DNA of 44,168 nucleotides. Origin: an uncultured Saprospiraceae bacterium. GTDB lineage: Bacteria > Bacteroidota > Bacteroidia > Chitinophagales > Saprospiraceae. The DNA lies in NCBI GenBank assembly GCA_937921825.1, contig CAKZVK010000060.1, forward strand, positions 1 to 44,168, in the 5' to 3' direction. A program made the position numbers and the translations under genes. The notes under the pieces are model-generated. The model had not been told where the DNA came from. It saw only the letters and a program-made list of their open reading frames with translations, and did not search any database. Of the stretch, positions 8,400-16,964 are shown in pieces (position 1 is the first letter of the stretch; the number at the start of each line of letters is the position of its first letter).

Positions 8400-8442
8400 A
8401 AAAGATTTTAGTTGTGGACCTTTGAAAATGGGAGATAGTTTT

Positions 8443-11187
8443 CTACTCGAGTTTACGTTTCGTTTCTACGATTTCGTATGCCTCTATAATATCGCCGACT
8501 TTGATATCATTATAATTCTTGACAGTAAGACCACATTCCATACCAGCTCTTACCTCCTTGACATCATCCTTGTACCTCTTCAGTGACCCTAGTTCCGCAA
8601 CGATACCTTCCTTAGTCGGATAGACCACGATACCTTCTCTGATTAGTCTGATCTTAGAATCATTAAGAATCTTACCCTCGGTTACAAAGCAACCTGCAAT
8701 GGTACCAATCTTACTGATTTTGTATGTCTCTTTGATCTCGATGTTACCCAGAACTTTCTCTTCCTTGATGGTATCTAACATACCTTCTATCGCCTTCTTG
8801 ATTTCATCTATTACCTCATAGATAATAGAATAGGTCTTAATCTGGACACCTTCTTTTTCTGCAATATTCCTTGCGCCAGCAGATGGTCTTACTTGGAATC
8901 CTATGATGATCGCATCAGAGGCAGAGGCCAATAATACATCTGATTCTGCAATAGCTCCTACTGCCTTATGGATAACATTAACCTGTACGGTCTCTTGTGA
9001 TAACTTAATCAATGAATCTGATAACGCCTCGATAGAACCATCCACATCACCCTTAACGATAAGGTTGAGCTCCTTGAAGGTTCCTAGAGCTAATCTTCTT
9101 CCGATCTCATCTAGACTGATACGCTTGCTTGCTCTGTTAGACTGCTCTCTTTCTATCTGAGAACGCTTAGTCGCTAGTGCTTTAGCATCTTGCTCCTTGT
9201 CCATCACTTTGAACTTCTCACCGGCTTGCGGCGCACCGTCCAGTCCTAATATAGCCACTGGTACTGAAGGACCAGCTTCTTTTATTTTCTTGCCCTTGTC
9301 ATTGAACATGGCTTTGACCTTTCCAGAATAGGCTCCAGCAACTATAGCTGATCCTATCTTCAGTGTACCCGCCTGAACTAATAACTTAGTGACGTATCCT
9401 CTTCCTTTATCTAGAGAGGCTTCTACTACTGTGCCTATGGCATTCTTATCTGGATTAGCTTTTAGCTCCAGCATTTCTGCTTCTAGGATGATTTTCTCTA
9501 AGAGTAAATCAATATTGGTACCTGCCTTAGCAGAGATATCTTGAGATTGGTACTTACCACCCCACTCCTCTACAAGGATATTCATAGAAGATAGCTCTTG
9601 CTTGATCCTGTTAGGATCAGCACCATCTTTATCTATCTTATTTATTGCAAAAACTATAGGTACACCTGCTGCCTGAGCATGCGAGATAGCTTCCTTAGTT
9701 TGAGGCATTATCTTATCATCTGCAGCTACGATAACGATAACTATATCCGTCACCTTAGCACCTCTGGCTCTCATCGCCGTAAAGGCTTCGTGACCCGGTG
9801 TATCTAAGAAGGTTATCATCTGATCACCGACTGGAACCGAATAAGCACCCACGTGCTGTGTGATACCCCCAGCTTCACCACCTGCTACATTAGCTTCTCT
9901 AATGTAATCAAGTAGAGAGGTCTTACCGTGATCTACGTGACCCATGACGGTAACTATAGGAGCTCTAGACTGAAGGTCCTTAGGATCATCTACTTCTACT
10001 TCTTCCTCTTCCTCGTCTTGCTCATCTACACCAATAAATTCTACTTCATGGCCAAATTCGCTGGCTACTAGTTCGATGATCTCAGCATCCATTCTTTGAT
10101 TAATGGATACGATGACACCGACATTCATACACTTCATGATGACATCCGCAACAGAGACATTCATAAGAGAAGCTAACTCAGTAGCAGAGATAAACTCCGT
10201 TACCTTTAGTGTTGTCTCCTCATTAGCTAACTCTTGTGCTTCTTGTTTCTCTCTCTTGTCAGCTCTGTTGTCTCTTCGTATTTTCTGTCTCTTCTTCTTT
10301 CCACCACCACCAGAAATTCTGGCCATGGTTGCTTTGATTTTCTCTTCTATCTCCTTCTTCGAGACTGCTTTGACTTCGTCTTGTTGTTTTTTACCTCCTC
10401 GGCCACCTCCAGCTGCACCACTTCTTTGGTTACGTTTGAAATTAGACTGTGCAGTGACTTTCTTTCTTGTTCTCTTTCTCTTCGTCTCTTGATTTCTACC
10501 TGCACCGGGCTTAGAGTCGTCTTTTTTCTTCTCAGGTTTATCAAATTTCTTGATATCTATTTTCCCCTGAATCTTGAGTCCCTCTAGCTTAGGTGTGACT
10601 GCTCGGACCATATCCCCTTCAGGTACAGCTTTAGGGTCATCAAGATTTATACTTGCTCTAGGCACCTCTACGACCTCCTCTTTCTTTTCAGTTTTCTGAG
10701 GTTTGACCGCTTCATCTTTTTTAGGTTCAGGCTTCTCTTCTACGACAGGCTTTTTCTTAGGCTTCTTCTTTTCTAGATCTATCTTGCCTATAACTTTTAA
10801 TTCTGTCTTAGGTACTTCAGCTCTAATGATTTCCTCTTCCTTCTTTGGTTCTACTACTTCTTCCTTTACAGGTTCAGGAGTAGGTTCAGGAGTAGGTTCA
10901 GGTTCGGGCTCAGGAGCTTTGACCTCCGGCACTGGTTCCTTGAAGAGGGGCTTAGGCTTTTCCTCTTTCTTAGGTTCTTCCTGTCTGGTACCAATGACGA
11001 GTTTATCAGCCTTTTCCTTAATGGCCATGGAGTTACTAAACTCCTGTAGTAACGCATTGTACATTTCATCTGACACTTTAGAAGTAGGCTTATTGTCTAT
11101 TTCAAAGCCGCTTTCTGTCAAGAAGTCAACTATAGTGGATGTTCCCACATTAAGTTCTTTCGCTATTTTGATTAAGCGTTTTGCCAT
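8443..11187 (-). CDS. infB: Translation initiation factor IF-2
   Basis: This GTPase delivers fMet-tRNA to the 30S subunit and promotes subunit joining. At 914 residues it is long, as usual in Bacteroidota. An N-terminal IF2_N domain (residues 1-50, KRLIKIAKELNVGTSTIV) is followed by a low-complexity charged linker (about 65-320) rich in K, E and P with PEPTPEP repeats, then a second IF2_N domain (~325-385). The G domain follows: G1 GHVDHGKT (~415), G3 DTPGHEAF and G4 NKID. Domains II-IV (GDVDGSIEAL, GFQVRPS) end with fMet-tRNA-binding C2 (MECGLTVKNYNDIKVGD). It is third in the minus-strand operon, 37 nt after nusA. The linker DNA carries a short 12-nt tandem repeat (10871-10906). Confidence 0.97.
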   Translation of the reverse strand: MAKRLIKIAKELNVGTSTIVDFLTESGFEIDNKPTSKVSDEMYNALLQEFSNSMAIKEKADKLVIGTRQEEPKKEEKPKPLFKEPVPEVKAPEPEPEPTPEPTPEPVKEEVVEPKKEEEIIRAEVPKTELKVIGKIDLEKKKPKKKPVVEEKPEPKKDEAVKPQKTEKKEEVVEVPRASINLDDPKAVPEGDMVRAVTPKLEGLKIQGKIDIKKFDKPEKKKDDSKPGAGRNQETKRKRTRKKVTAQSNFKRNQRSGAAGGGRGGKKQQDEVKAVSKKEIEEKIKATMARISGGGGKKKRQKIRRDNRADKREKQEAQELANEETTLKVTEFISATELASLMNVSVADVIMKCMNVGVIVSINQRMDAEIIELVASEFGHEVEFIGVDEQDEEEEEVEVDDPKDLQSRAPIVTVMGHVDHGKTSLLDYIREANVAGGEAGGITQHVGAYSVPVGDQMITFLDTPGHEAFTAMRARGAKVTDIVIVIVAADDKIMPQTKEAISHAQAAGVPIVFAINKIDKDGADPNRIKQELSSMNILVEEWGGKYQSQDISAKAGTNIDLLLEKIILEAEMLELKANPDKNAIGTVVEASLDKGRGYVTKLLVQAGTLKIGSAIVAGAYSGKVKAMFNDKGKKIKEAGPSVPVAILGLDGAPQAGEKFKVMDKEQDAKALATKRSQIEREQSNRASKRISLDEIGRRLALGTFKELNLIVKGDVDGSIEALSDSLIKLSQETVQVNVIHKAVGAIAESDVLLASASDAIIIGFQVRPSAGARNIAEKEGVQIKTYSIIYEVIDEIKKAIEGMLDTIKEEKVLGNIEIKETYKISKIGTIAGCFVTEGKILNDSKIRLIREGIVVYPTKEGIVAELGSLKRYKDDVKEVRAGMECGLTVKNYNDIKVGDIIEAYEIVETKRKLE
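10871..10906 (-). repeat. In-frame tandem repeat in the IF-2 linker
   Basis: GGTTCAGGAGTA occurs twice and continues with half units GGTTCA. The 12-nt unit codes for PEPT on the minus strand, so copy number changes would lengthen or shorten the linker without a frameshift. Confidence 0.7.
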
Positions 11188-11224
11188 GTAAAAGTTAAAA
11201 TGTTTATTACTACGTTGTTAATTA

Positions 11225-12463
11225 TTAGTCCTGAGCAAATTCTGCTTCTAGTACCTTTAGTACTGAATCGATAGTCTCTTCCTCTAGATCTGTTCTTCTT
11301 AGAAGTTCAGACTTGCTGAGTTCTAGAACACTTCTCGCTGTATCGCAACCTATACCTTTCAGTGCATCGATTACCCACTCTTCTATCTCATCAGTGAATT
11401 CATCTAAATCTACATCTTCTAGTCCTGGATCATCATCCTCTCTATAGACATCTATTTCATAACCTGTCAGCTTACTGGCTAACTTAATGTTAGACCCTCC
11501 CTTACCTATGGCAAGAGAAACTTGGTCCGCTTTCAAGAATACAGCCGCTGTTCCTTTTTCTGTATTGATATCAATACTAGAAACCTTTGCTGGTGTCAGA
11601 GACCTTTGAATGAATAGAGACACATTCGTCGTATAGTTAACGATATCTATATTCTCATTCTTTAGCTCTCTTACGATACCATGTATTCTTGATCCTTTCA
11701 TACCTACACAGGCGCCTACAGGATCTATCCTATCATCATAGGATTCTACGGCTACTTTTGCTCTTTCTCCAGGTATTCTTACAATCTTCTTGACTGTAAT
11801 CAGACCATCTTCTATCTCTGGAACTTCCTGCTCCATTAGTTTTTCTAAGAAACGACTATCCGTTCTAGACATAATGACGACAGGGTTATTGTTCTTCATA
11901 TCTACTCTCCTTATCACCCCTTTGATCATATCCCCTTTTCTGAGAAAATCACCTCTGATCATCTCATTCCTTGGCATAATCAATTCACTACCAGTAGCAT
12001 CATCAAGTATCAAGAATTCTCTCTTGAGTACTTGAGCTACTTCTCCTAGAACTATCTCCCCTATTCTGTCTGAGTATCTCTTGAAGATCTCATCTTTCTC
12101 TAATTCCATAATTCTGGAGATAAGCGTCTGACGTGCTGCCAGTATAGCCCTTCTTCCAAAATCTTCTAAGCCTAGTTGTTCATAGCATTCATCTCCAACC
12201 TCATAGTCATCATCAATAGATAATGCCTCTGAGCTAGAAATTTGGCTCATTTCGTCAGTTACTTCTCCATCAGAAACAATTTCTCGAACTCTCCACATCT
12301 CCAAATCACCATTTTGGTCATTGACAATGACATCAAAATTTTCATCCGATCCGTATTTCTTTTTAATCAAAGTCCTAAAAACATCTTCTAGTACTCTGAC
12401 CATAGTGGGCCTGTCTATATTCTTGCCCGCTTTGAATTCTGAAAATGACTCAACAAGATTCAT
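11225..12463 (-). CDS. nusA: Transcription termination/antitermination factor NusA
   Basis: NusA binds RNA polymerase, promotes pausing and intrinsic termination, and takes part in antitermination. The 412 residues cover the N-terminal polymerase-binding domain (1-130, ending LISRIMELEKDEIFKRYSDR), an S1 domain (~135-200), and tandem KH domains (~225-345; DPVGACVGMKGSRIHGIVRE and LAIGKGGSNIKLASKLTG). A C-terminal helix-hairpin-helix segment ends in WVIDALKGIGCDTARSVLEL. This is shorter than E. coli NusA, which has two acidic repeats, and normal for Bacteroidota. It lies between rimP (72 nt upstream) and infB. The operon leader carries an intrinsic terminator on which NusA itself could act. 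Confidence 0.96.
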   Translation of the reverse strand: MNLVESFSEFKAGKNIDRPTMVRVLEDVFRTLIKKKYGSDENFDVIVNDQNGDLEMWRVREIVSDGEVTDEMSQISSSEALSIDDDYEVGDECYEQLGLEDFGRRAILAARQTLISRIMELEKDEIFKRYSDRIGEIVLGEVAQVLKREFLILDDATGSELIMPRNEMIRGDFLRKGDMIKGVIRRVDMKNNNPVVIMSRTDSRFLEKLMEQEVPEIEDGLITVKKIVRIPGERAKVAVESYDDRIDPVGACVGMKGSRIHGIVRELKNENIDIVNYTTNVSLFIQRSLTPAKVSSIDINTEKGTAAVFLKADQVSLAIGKGGSNIKLASKLTGYEIDVYREDDDPGLEDVDLDEFTDEIEEWVIDALKGIGCDTARSVLELSKSELLRRTDLEEETIDSVLKVLEAEFAQD

Positions 12464-12535
12464 CGTAAATCATCTTTTTCATCTGTTAAAAGAATTTCTT
12501 TATCAATATTAATTACAACCCCTCATTTGGGATTT

Positions 12536-13012
12536 TTACTTTTTCTTTTTCTTCTTGAAAGAAACCTGCACTATAGCCGAGGTCACTGCTTCAAAAGGGA
12601 TAACTTTCGTTTTGAATTGTCCCTTCTTTGCACCTTGAACTTTTAGTGTTATTTCTTCCTCAGTAAGTGCTTCCATCTTCCCTGAGATGACATTGCCATC
12701 TTCCAAGGTTAGATCTAAGGTTCTCCCTATATTTCTAGGGTATTGCCTATACTCTTGTAAGGGTCTATCTACACCTGGTGAAGATACTTCTAGCGTATAT
12801 TCTTCTCCAAGTACCTGACTTTCATCAAGATAGGCTTCTACTGCACGACTGAGCTTCTGGCATTGCCAAAACTTAATCCCAGGATCAGAATCCACAAAAA
12901 CCTGAACCTTCTTACCATGTATGCCTACATCTAGTAAGAAGCAATCTTTGAGTTCCTCTTCTTGAAACTTTGCTGTTAATGCCTCGTTTATTTTGTCAAT
13001 TATATTATCCAC
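12536..13012 (-). CDS. rimP: Ribosome maturation factor RimP
   Basis: RimP assists 30S subunit assembly. The 158-residue protein has the two-domain RimP layout: an N-terminal alpha/beta domain with CFLLDVGIHGKKVQVFVDSD and YTLEVSSPGVDRPL, and a C-terminal Sm-like barrel ending in a lysine-rich tail. The start is GTG at 13012 (GTG GAT AAT), which gives the usual N-terminus before helix 1. It is the first gene of the minus-strand operon rimP-nusA-infB-TIGR02757, an order widely conserved in bacteria. It is preceded by a consensus promoter (13086-13116) and a leader terminator (13036-13065). Confidence 0.93.
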   Translation of the reverse strand: MDNIIDKINEALTAKFQEEELKDCFLLDVGIHGKKVQVFVDSDPGIKFWQCQKLSRAVEAYLDESQVLGEEYTLEVSSPGVDRPLQEYRQYPRNIGRTLDLTLEDGNVISGKMEALTEEEITLKVQGAKKGQFKTKVIPFEAVTSAIVQVSFKKKKKK

Positions 13013-13035
13013 TTTCGGTATAATCTGATGTACCT

Positions 13036-13065
13036 AAAATAAAAAGAGGGAACAATTGCTCCCTC
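13036..13065 (-). terminator. Intrinsic terminator in the rimP-nusA-infB leader
   Basis: On the minus strand GAGGGAG pairs with UUCCCUC (7 bp including one G-U, 6-nt loop CAAUUG), followed by UUUUUAUUUU. It lies between the promoter and the rimP GTG, so transcripts must read through it to express the operon. This is the layout of an attenuator. Confidence 0.75.
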
Positions 13066-13085
13066 CTTCGTTACGTAATCTGCTG

Positions 13086-13116
13086 CAAATATATAGAAAT
13101 TCCTAGCTTTTCGCAA
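13086..13116 (-). promoter_or_regulatory. Consensus promoter of the rimP-nusA-infB operon
   Basis: TTG (13114-13116), a spacer of exactly 20 nt, then TATATTTG (13086-13093) on the minus strand. This matches the Bacteroidota primary sigma consensus TTG-N19-21-TAnnTTTG in full. The start point would be about 13080, giving a leader of about 68 nt. Confidence 0.75.
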
Positions 13117-13148
13117 TAACCCACTCCTTTCCGTGATATCTTAGAGTA

Positions 13149-13982
13149 ATGGATTGGTACAAAGATGCACAGGAAGCGGCCAGCTTCATTCTAGACAGCT
13201 TTCAAAAAGAAGGTTATGAGAATGCAGAAACGGCTATAATTATAGGTTCAGGAGCGGCTCAGCTATTGGACGGTTTTTCAATCTTGGCCAGATTACCTTT
13301 CCAAGCGATACCCCATCTCTCATCCGCCACTTTTCATACAGGAGAGATTATATGGGCAAAATCCTCCCAGAGGAAATCAATCATCATTCTTAATGGGCGC
13401 CTCCATTACTACGAAGGCTACTCCACCAAAGAAATAACCTTCCCGATCAGAATCCTAAAGCTCCTAGGAATCAAGACTCTGCTGATGACCAATGCTTCTG
13501 GTGGACTCAACCCTGACTATGAAGCAGGTGAACTCGTCCTGATAAGAGATCACATAAACTTAATGCCTGATCATCCACTCAGAGGACCTAATGAGCCAAA
13601 GTTTGGCCTGCGCTTTCCAGATATGTCTAATGCCTATGACAAGGCATTAAGAACCCATCTCAAGGCACTCTACAAGTCTCAAAATAATAAAGCACTGAAA
13701 GAAGGAGTCTATGTTGGATTCCAGGGACCAAGTCTAGAAACCCCAGCAGAGTATAAATACTTGAATATAATAGGTGGAGATATGGTAGGTATGTCTACAG
13801 TACCAGAAGTCATCGTCGCTAGTCATTGTGGGATCAGCACTGCTGTCCTCTCAATAATTACGAATGTCTGCTACCCTCCAGAGGCGATTACTGAAACGAC
13901 CCTGGAAGAGGTCATAGAAATAGCTCAAGGAGCAGTGCCTTTCGTTACACCATTATATGATGCATTAATTAATGAGCTATAA
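13149..13982 (+). CDS. Purine-nucleoside phosphorylase, trimeric type
   Basis: It cleaves purine (deoxy)ribonucleosides with phosphate to give the base and (deoxy)ribose 1-phosphate, in purine salvage. The 277 residues match the trimeric PNP/MTAP family: phosphate-binding IIIGSG near residue 37, RLHYYEGY with the phosphate-site histidine, LLMTNASGGLN, base-site GPSLETPAE, GDMVGMSTVPEVIVASHCG and SIITNVC. Two family motifs differ slightly: GSGAAQ for the usual GSGLG, and TNASGG for TNAAGG. This suggests lineage drift rather than loss of activity. It is divergent from rimP. A TATCTTAG element sits only 5 nt before the ATG, so the promoter is unclear. Confidence 0.92.
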   Translation: MDWYKDAQEAASFILDSFQKEGYENAETAIIIGSGAAQLLDGFSILARLPFQAIPHLSSATFHTGEIIWAKSSQRKSIIILNGRLHYYEGYSTKEITFPIRILKLLGIKTLLMTNASGGLNPDYEAGELVLIRDHINLMPDHPLRGPNEPKFGLRFPDMSNAYDKALRTHLKALYKSQNNKALKEGVYVGFQGPSLETPAEYKYLNIIGGDMVGMSTVPEVIVASHCGISTAVLSIITNVCYPPEAITETTLEEVIEIAQGAVPFVTPLYDALINEL

Positions 13983-14016
13983 GAAGGAACGTCCTAATTA
14001 CTGCTCTTCCATTCTT

Positions 14017-14024
14017 TATATTTG
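14017..14024 (+). promoter_or_regulatory. Candidate uvrA -7 element TATATTTG
   Basis: A perfect TAnnTTTG, 33 nt before the uvrA ATG and 35 nt past the PNP stop, so uvrA probably has its own promoter. No TTG at -33. Confidence 0.5.
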
Positions 14025-14056
14025 CTTGTTGACTTACTACCCAACTCAATTTATAT

Positions 14057-16885
14057 ATGGCTAAGCCTACATCAGAGGAACAATACATAGAAATCATAGG
14101 TGCTAGAGAAAATAATCTCAAGGACATCGATGTCACCATCCCCAAGAATAAATTAGTAGTCATCACAGGACTCAGCGGCAGTGGAAAGTCTTCTCTTGCC
14201 TTTGACACCTTGTATGCTGAAGGACAGAGGCGATACATGGAAACCTTCTCAGCTTATGCCAGACAGTTTCTCGGAAAGATGGAACGTCCAGATGTAGAAA
14301 AAATAGAAGGCTTAAGTCCTGTCATATCTATAGAACAAAAAACAACTGCTTGGAATCCAAGATCTACAGTAGGTACTACTACAGAAATCTACGACTTTCT
14401 AAGATTGCTTTACGCCAGAATAGGAGAAGCCTATAGTTATAATACTGGCAAAAAAATGGTGCAGTATTCTGAAGTAGAAATCATAGAACAGATACTCAAG
14501 AATTTTAAGAACAAAAAAATCTGCATCCTTGCCCCAGTGATCCGAGCCAGAAAAGGACACTATCGTGACCTCTTCGAGCAGACCAGAAAAAAGGGCTACA
14601 CAAAAGTCCGTGCTGATGGGGTCATCAAAGACCTTGTGCCTGGACTACAACTAGACCGATACAAGGTGCATGATATCGAAATCGTGGTAGACCGCATTAA
14701 GATCTCTAAAGAGAAACAAGATCGACTGACCGATTCTCTAGAGATCGCTTTCAAACAGAGTCCAGATTTTATTCAGATTCTAGATGTAGATAAAAATGAG
14801 GTGAAGACTTACAGTAAAAGACTCATGTGTCCCGACACTGGTATCTCTTACGAAAAACCCTCTCCAAATACTTTCTCATTCAATTCTCCTTATGGTACCT
14901 GCCCCAGATGTAGAGGACTAGGAGATTGTCATGATGTGGATATGACGAAAGTAATACCCGACGACAAGAAAAGTATTAACGATGCAGGTATCGTACCCTT
15001 CGGCGAGGTAAGAGAGAACTATACTTTTACTCAATTAAGAGCCATCGCCAAGAAGTACAAATTTGATTTCGATACGCCTATCAAGAAAATTCCTAAAAAA
15101 GCTCTGGACATCATTCTCGAAGGAGGTGGTGATATAGATGTCAAAACAAGTTACTCCAAACATGATTTTGTCTACAACCTCGCCAATGAAGGTCTGAAGA
15201 CTATGCTAGAAAGATGGCAAACCAGTTCTACCTCAGAAAAAATCAGAAGATGGGCCGAAGACTTTATGACAGTGATAGAATGTCCAGAATGTGAGGGCTA
15301 TAGATTAAAGAAAGAGTCTTTACATTTTAAACTAGGCGAAAAGCACGTGGGAGAGTTAGCTACGATGGATCTGAATCTACTACAAGATTGGTTCTCTGGA
15401 ATAGAAAAGCATCTCAATAAGAAACAACAAACTATAGCCAAGGATATTCTCAAAGAAATAAGAATGCGTCTGCAATTTTTATTAGATGTAGGGCTCGATT
15501 ATCTCTCGCTTAACCGTCCGACTAGAACATTATCAGGAGGAGAATCTCAAAGAACGAGATTGGCAACCCAGATAGGTTCACAATTATCAGGCATCACCTA
15601 CATCATGGATGAACCTTCTATCGGTCTACACCAAAGAGATAATCAAAAACTAATCACGGCCCTTAAAGACCTGACAACTATTGGGAATACCGTCGTCGTA
15701 GTAGAGCATGATAAGGATATCATGCTGGCTTCTGATTACCTTATAGACCTAGGACCAGGAGCAGGAAAACTCGGTGGGGAAATCATAGATGAAGGACTGC
15801 CTAAATCGTTCTCCAAAGGTAAAGGTGTCACAGCAGCCTATCTCAGCGAAAAAAGAAAAATAGAACTCCCCGAAAAAAGAAGAAAAGGCAACGGCAACTA
15901 TCTAAAGCTCAAAGGAGCAAAAGGGCATAATCTGCGAAATGTAAATCTAAAAATTCCTTTAGCAACACTGACTTGTGTCACTGGAGTATCAGGCAGTGGA
16001 AAGTCTACCCTAATCAATGAAACGCTTTACCATATACTCAGACAACATTTCTATAAAAGCATCAAGAGACCTCTAGAGTATAGTACCATAGAAGGACTAG
16101 AACATATCGATAAAGTAATCGAAATAGATCAGTCGCCTATCGGTCGTACTCCGAGATCTAATCCAGCCACTTACATTGGAGTATTCACAGATATCAGAAA
16201 CATATTTGCTGGACTACCTGAAGCAAAGATCAGAGGCTATAAAGCTGGTAGGTTTTCTTTTAATGTCAAGGACGGTAGATGTGACACCTGCGAAGGTGGT
16301 GGTATGAAGTTAATAGAAATGAATTTCTTACCTGACGTCTATGTAGAATGTGAAGAGTGCTTAGGAAAGAGATACAAAAGAGAAACCTTAGAAATCCTCT
16401 ACAAGGGAAAAACCATTTCCGATGTTCTAGACATGAATGTAAATGAGGCCGTAGAATTTTTCAAGCCTATTCCTAAGATATATCGCAAGCTCAAAACACT
16501 AAAAGATGTTGGTCTTGGCTATATCACTTTAGGACAGCAAGCCCCTAGTCTTTCTGGTGGAGAAGCTCAAAGAGTAAAGCTGGCAGAAGAACTCTCCAAA
16601 AGAGATACTGGCAATACCTTCTACATCCTAGATGAACCTACAACGGGCTTGCACTTTGAAGATATAAAGCACCTCCTAGTCGTCATACAAAAGCTCGTAG
16701 ACAAGGGCAACACTGTAGTCATTATAGAACATAATATGGATGTCATCAAAGTTGCTGACCATGTCATAGACATCGGTCCTGAAGGTGGCCGAGGCGGAGG
16801 CAATATTGTCTGCGAAGGTCCTCCCGAAAAAATTGCAAAACATAAAAAAAGCCATACCGGAAGATTCCTAAAGTTGGAGTTATAA
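14057..16885 (+). CDS. uvrA: Excinuclease ABC subunit A
   Basis: UvrA is the damage-recognition ATPase of nucleotide excision repair, loading UvrB at lesions. The 942 residues contain both ABC modules: Walker A GLSGSGKSS (Lys44), first signature LSGGESQRTRLA (~491), second Walker A GVSGSGKST (~641), second signature LSGGEAQRVKLAEELS (~831) and the final DEPTTGLH. The large zinc finger is intact (CDTCEGGGM ... CEECLGKRY, ~742-775). The N-terminal zinc site reads CPDTG where the usual pair is CPxC, then CPRCRGLG, so one cysteine pair is incomplete; I believe this is common in Bacteroidota. Start ATG 14057 leaves the normal short N-terminus. Confidence 0.97.
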   Translation: MAKPTSEEQYIEIIGARENNLKDIDVTIPKNKLVVITGLSGSGKSSLAFDTLYAEGQRRYMETFSAYARQFLGKMERPDVEKIEGLSPVISIEQKTTAWNPRSTVGTTTEIYDFLRLLYARIGEAYSYNTGKKMVQYSEVEIIEQILKNFKNKKICILAPVIRARKGHYRDLFEQTRKKGYTKVRADGVIKDLVPGLQLDRYKVHDIEIVVDRIKISKEKQDRLTDSLEIAFKQSPDFIQILDVDKNEVKTYSKRLMCPDTGISYEKPSPNTFSFNSPYGTCPRCRGLGDCHDVDMTKVIPDDKKSINDAGIVPFGEVRENYTFTQLRAIAKKYKFDFDTPIKKIPKKALDIILEGGGDIDVKTSYSKHDFVYNLANEGLKTMLERWQTSSTSEKIRRWAEDFMTVIECPECEGYRLKKESLHFKLGEKHVGELATMDLNLLQDWFSGIEKHLNKKQQTIAKDILKEIRMRLQFLLDVGLDYLSLNRPTRTLSGGESQRTRLATQIGSQLSGITYIMDEPSIGLHQRDNQKLITALKDLTTIGNTVVVVEHDKDIMLASDYLIDLGPGAGKLGGEIIDEGLPKSFSKGKGVTAAYLSEKRKIELPEKRRKGNGNYLKLKGAKGHNLRNVNLKIPLATLTCVTGVSGSGKSTLINETLYHILRQHFYKSIKRPLEYSTIEGLEHIDKVIEIDQSPIGRTPRSNPATYIGVFTDIRNIFAGLPEAKIRGYKAGRFSFNVKDGRCDTCEGGGMKLIEMNFLPDVYVECEECLGKRYKRETLEILYKGKTISDVLDMNVNEAVEFFKPIPKIYRKLKTLKDVGLGYITLGQQAPSLSGGEAQRVKLAEELSKRDTGNTFYILDEPTTGLHFEDIKHLLVVIQKLVDKGNTVVIIEHNMDVIKVADHVIDIGPEGGRGGGNIVCEGPPEKIAKHKKSHTGRFLKLEL

Positions 16886-16964
16886 TTTTATTAAAAATGT
16901 TGCGGTTAACTTAATCTTAGGAAAGTTAAATTCTATGAGTAGTATCTTTTAGAAAACAAATCCT

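Noticed and set aside
10103-10587. Long frames opposite infB rich in Ser, Phe and Leu
   Set aside because: They are antisense shadows of the lysine- and glutamate-rich IF-2 linker, without starts, domains or promoters of their own.
14870-14940. Incomplete N-terminal zinc site of UvrA as a sign of gene decay
   Set aside because: All ATPase motifs and the second zinc finger are intact; the CPxTG form appears to be a lineage trait, not damage.
15537-15542. AGGAGG inside uvrA
   Set aside because: It encodes the SGGE of the ABC signature and has no start codon or ORF of interest after it.
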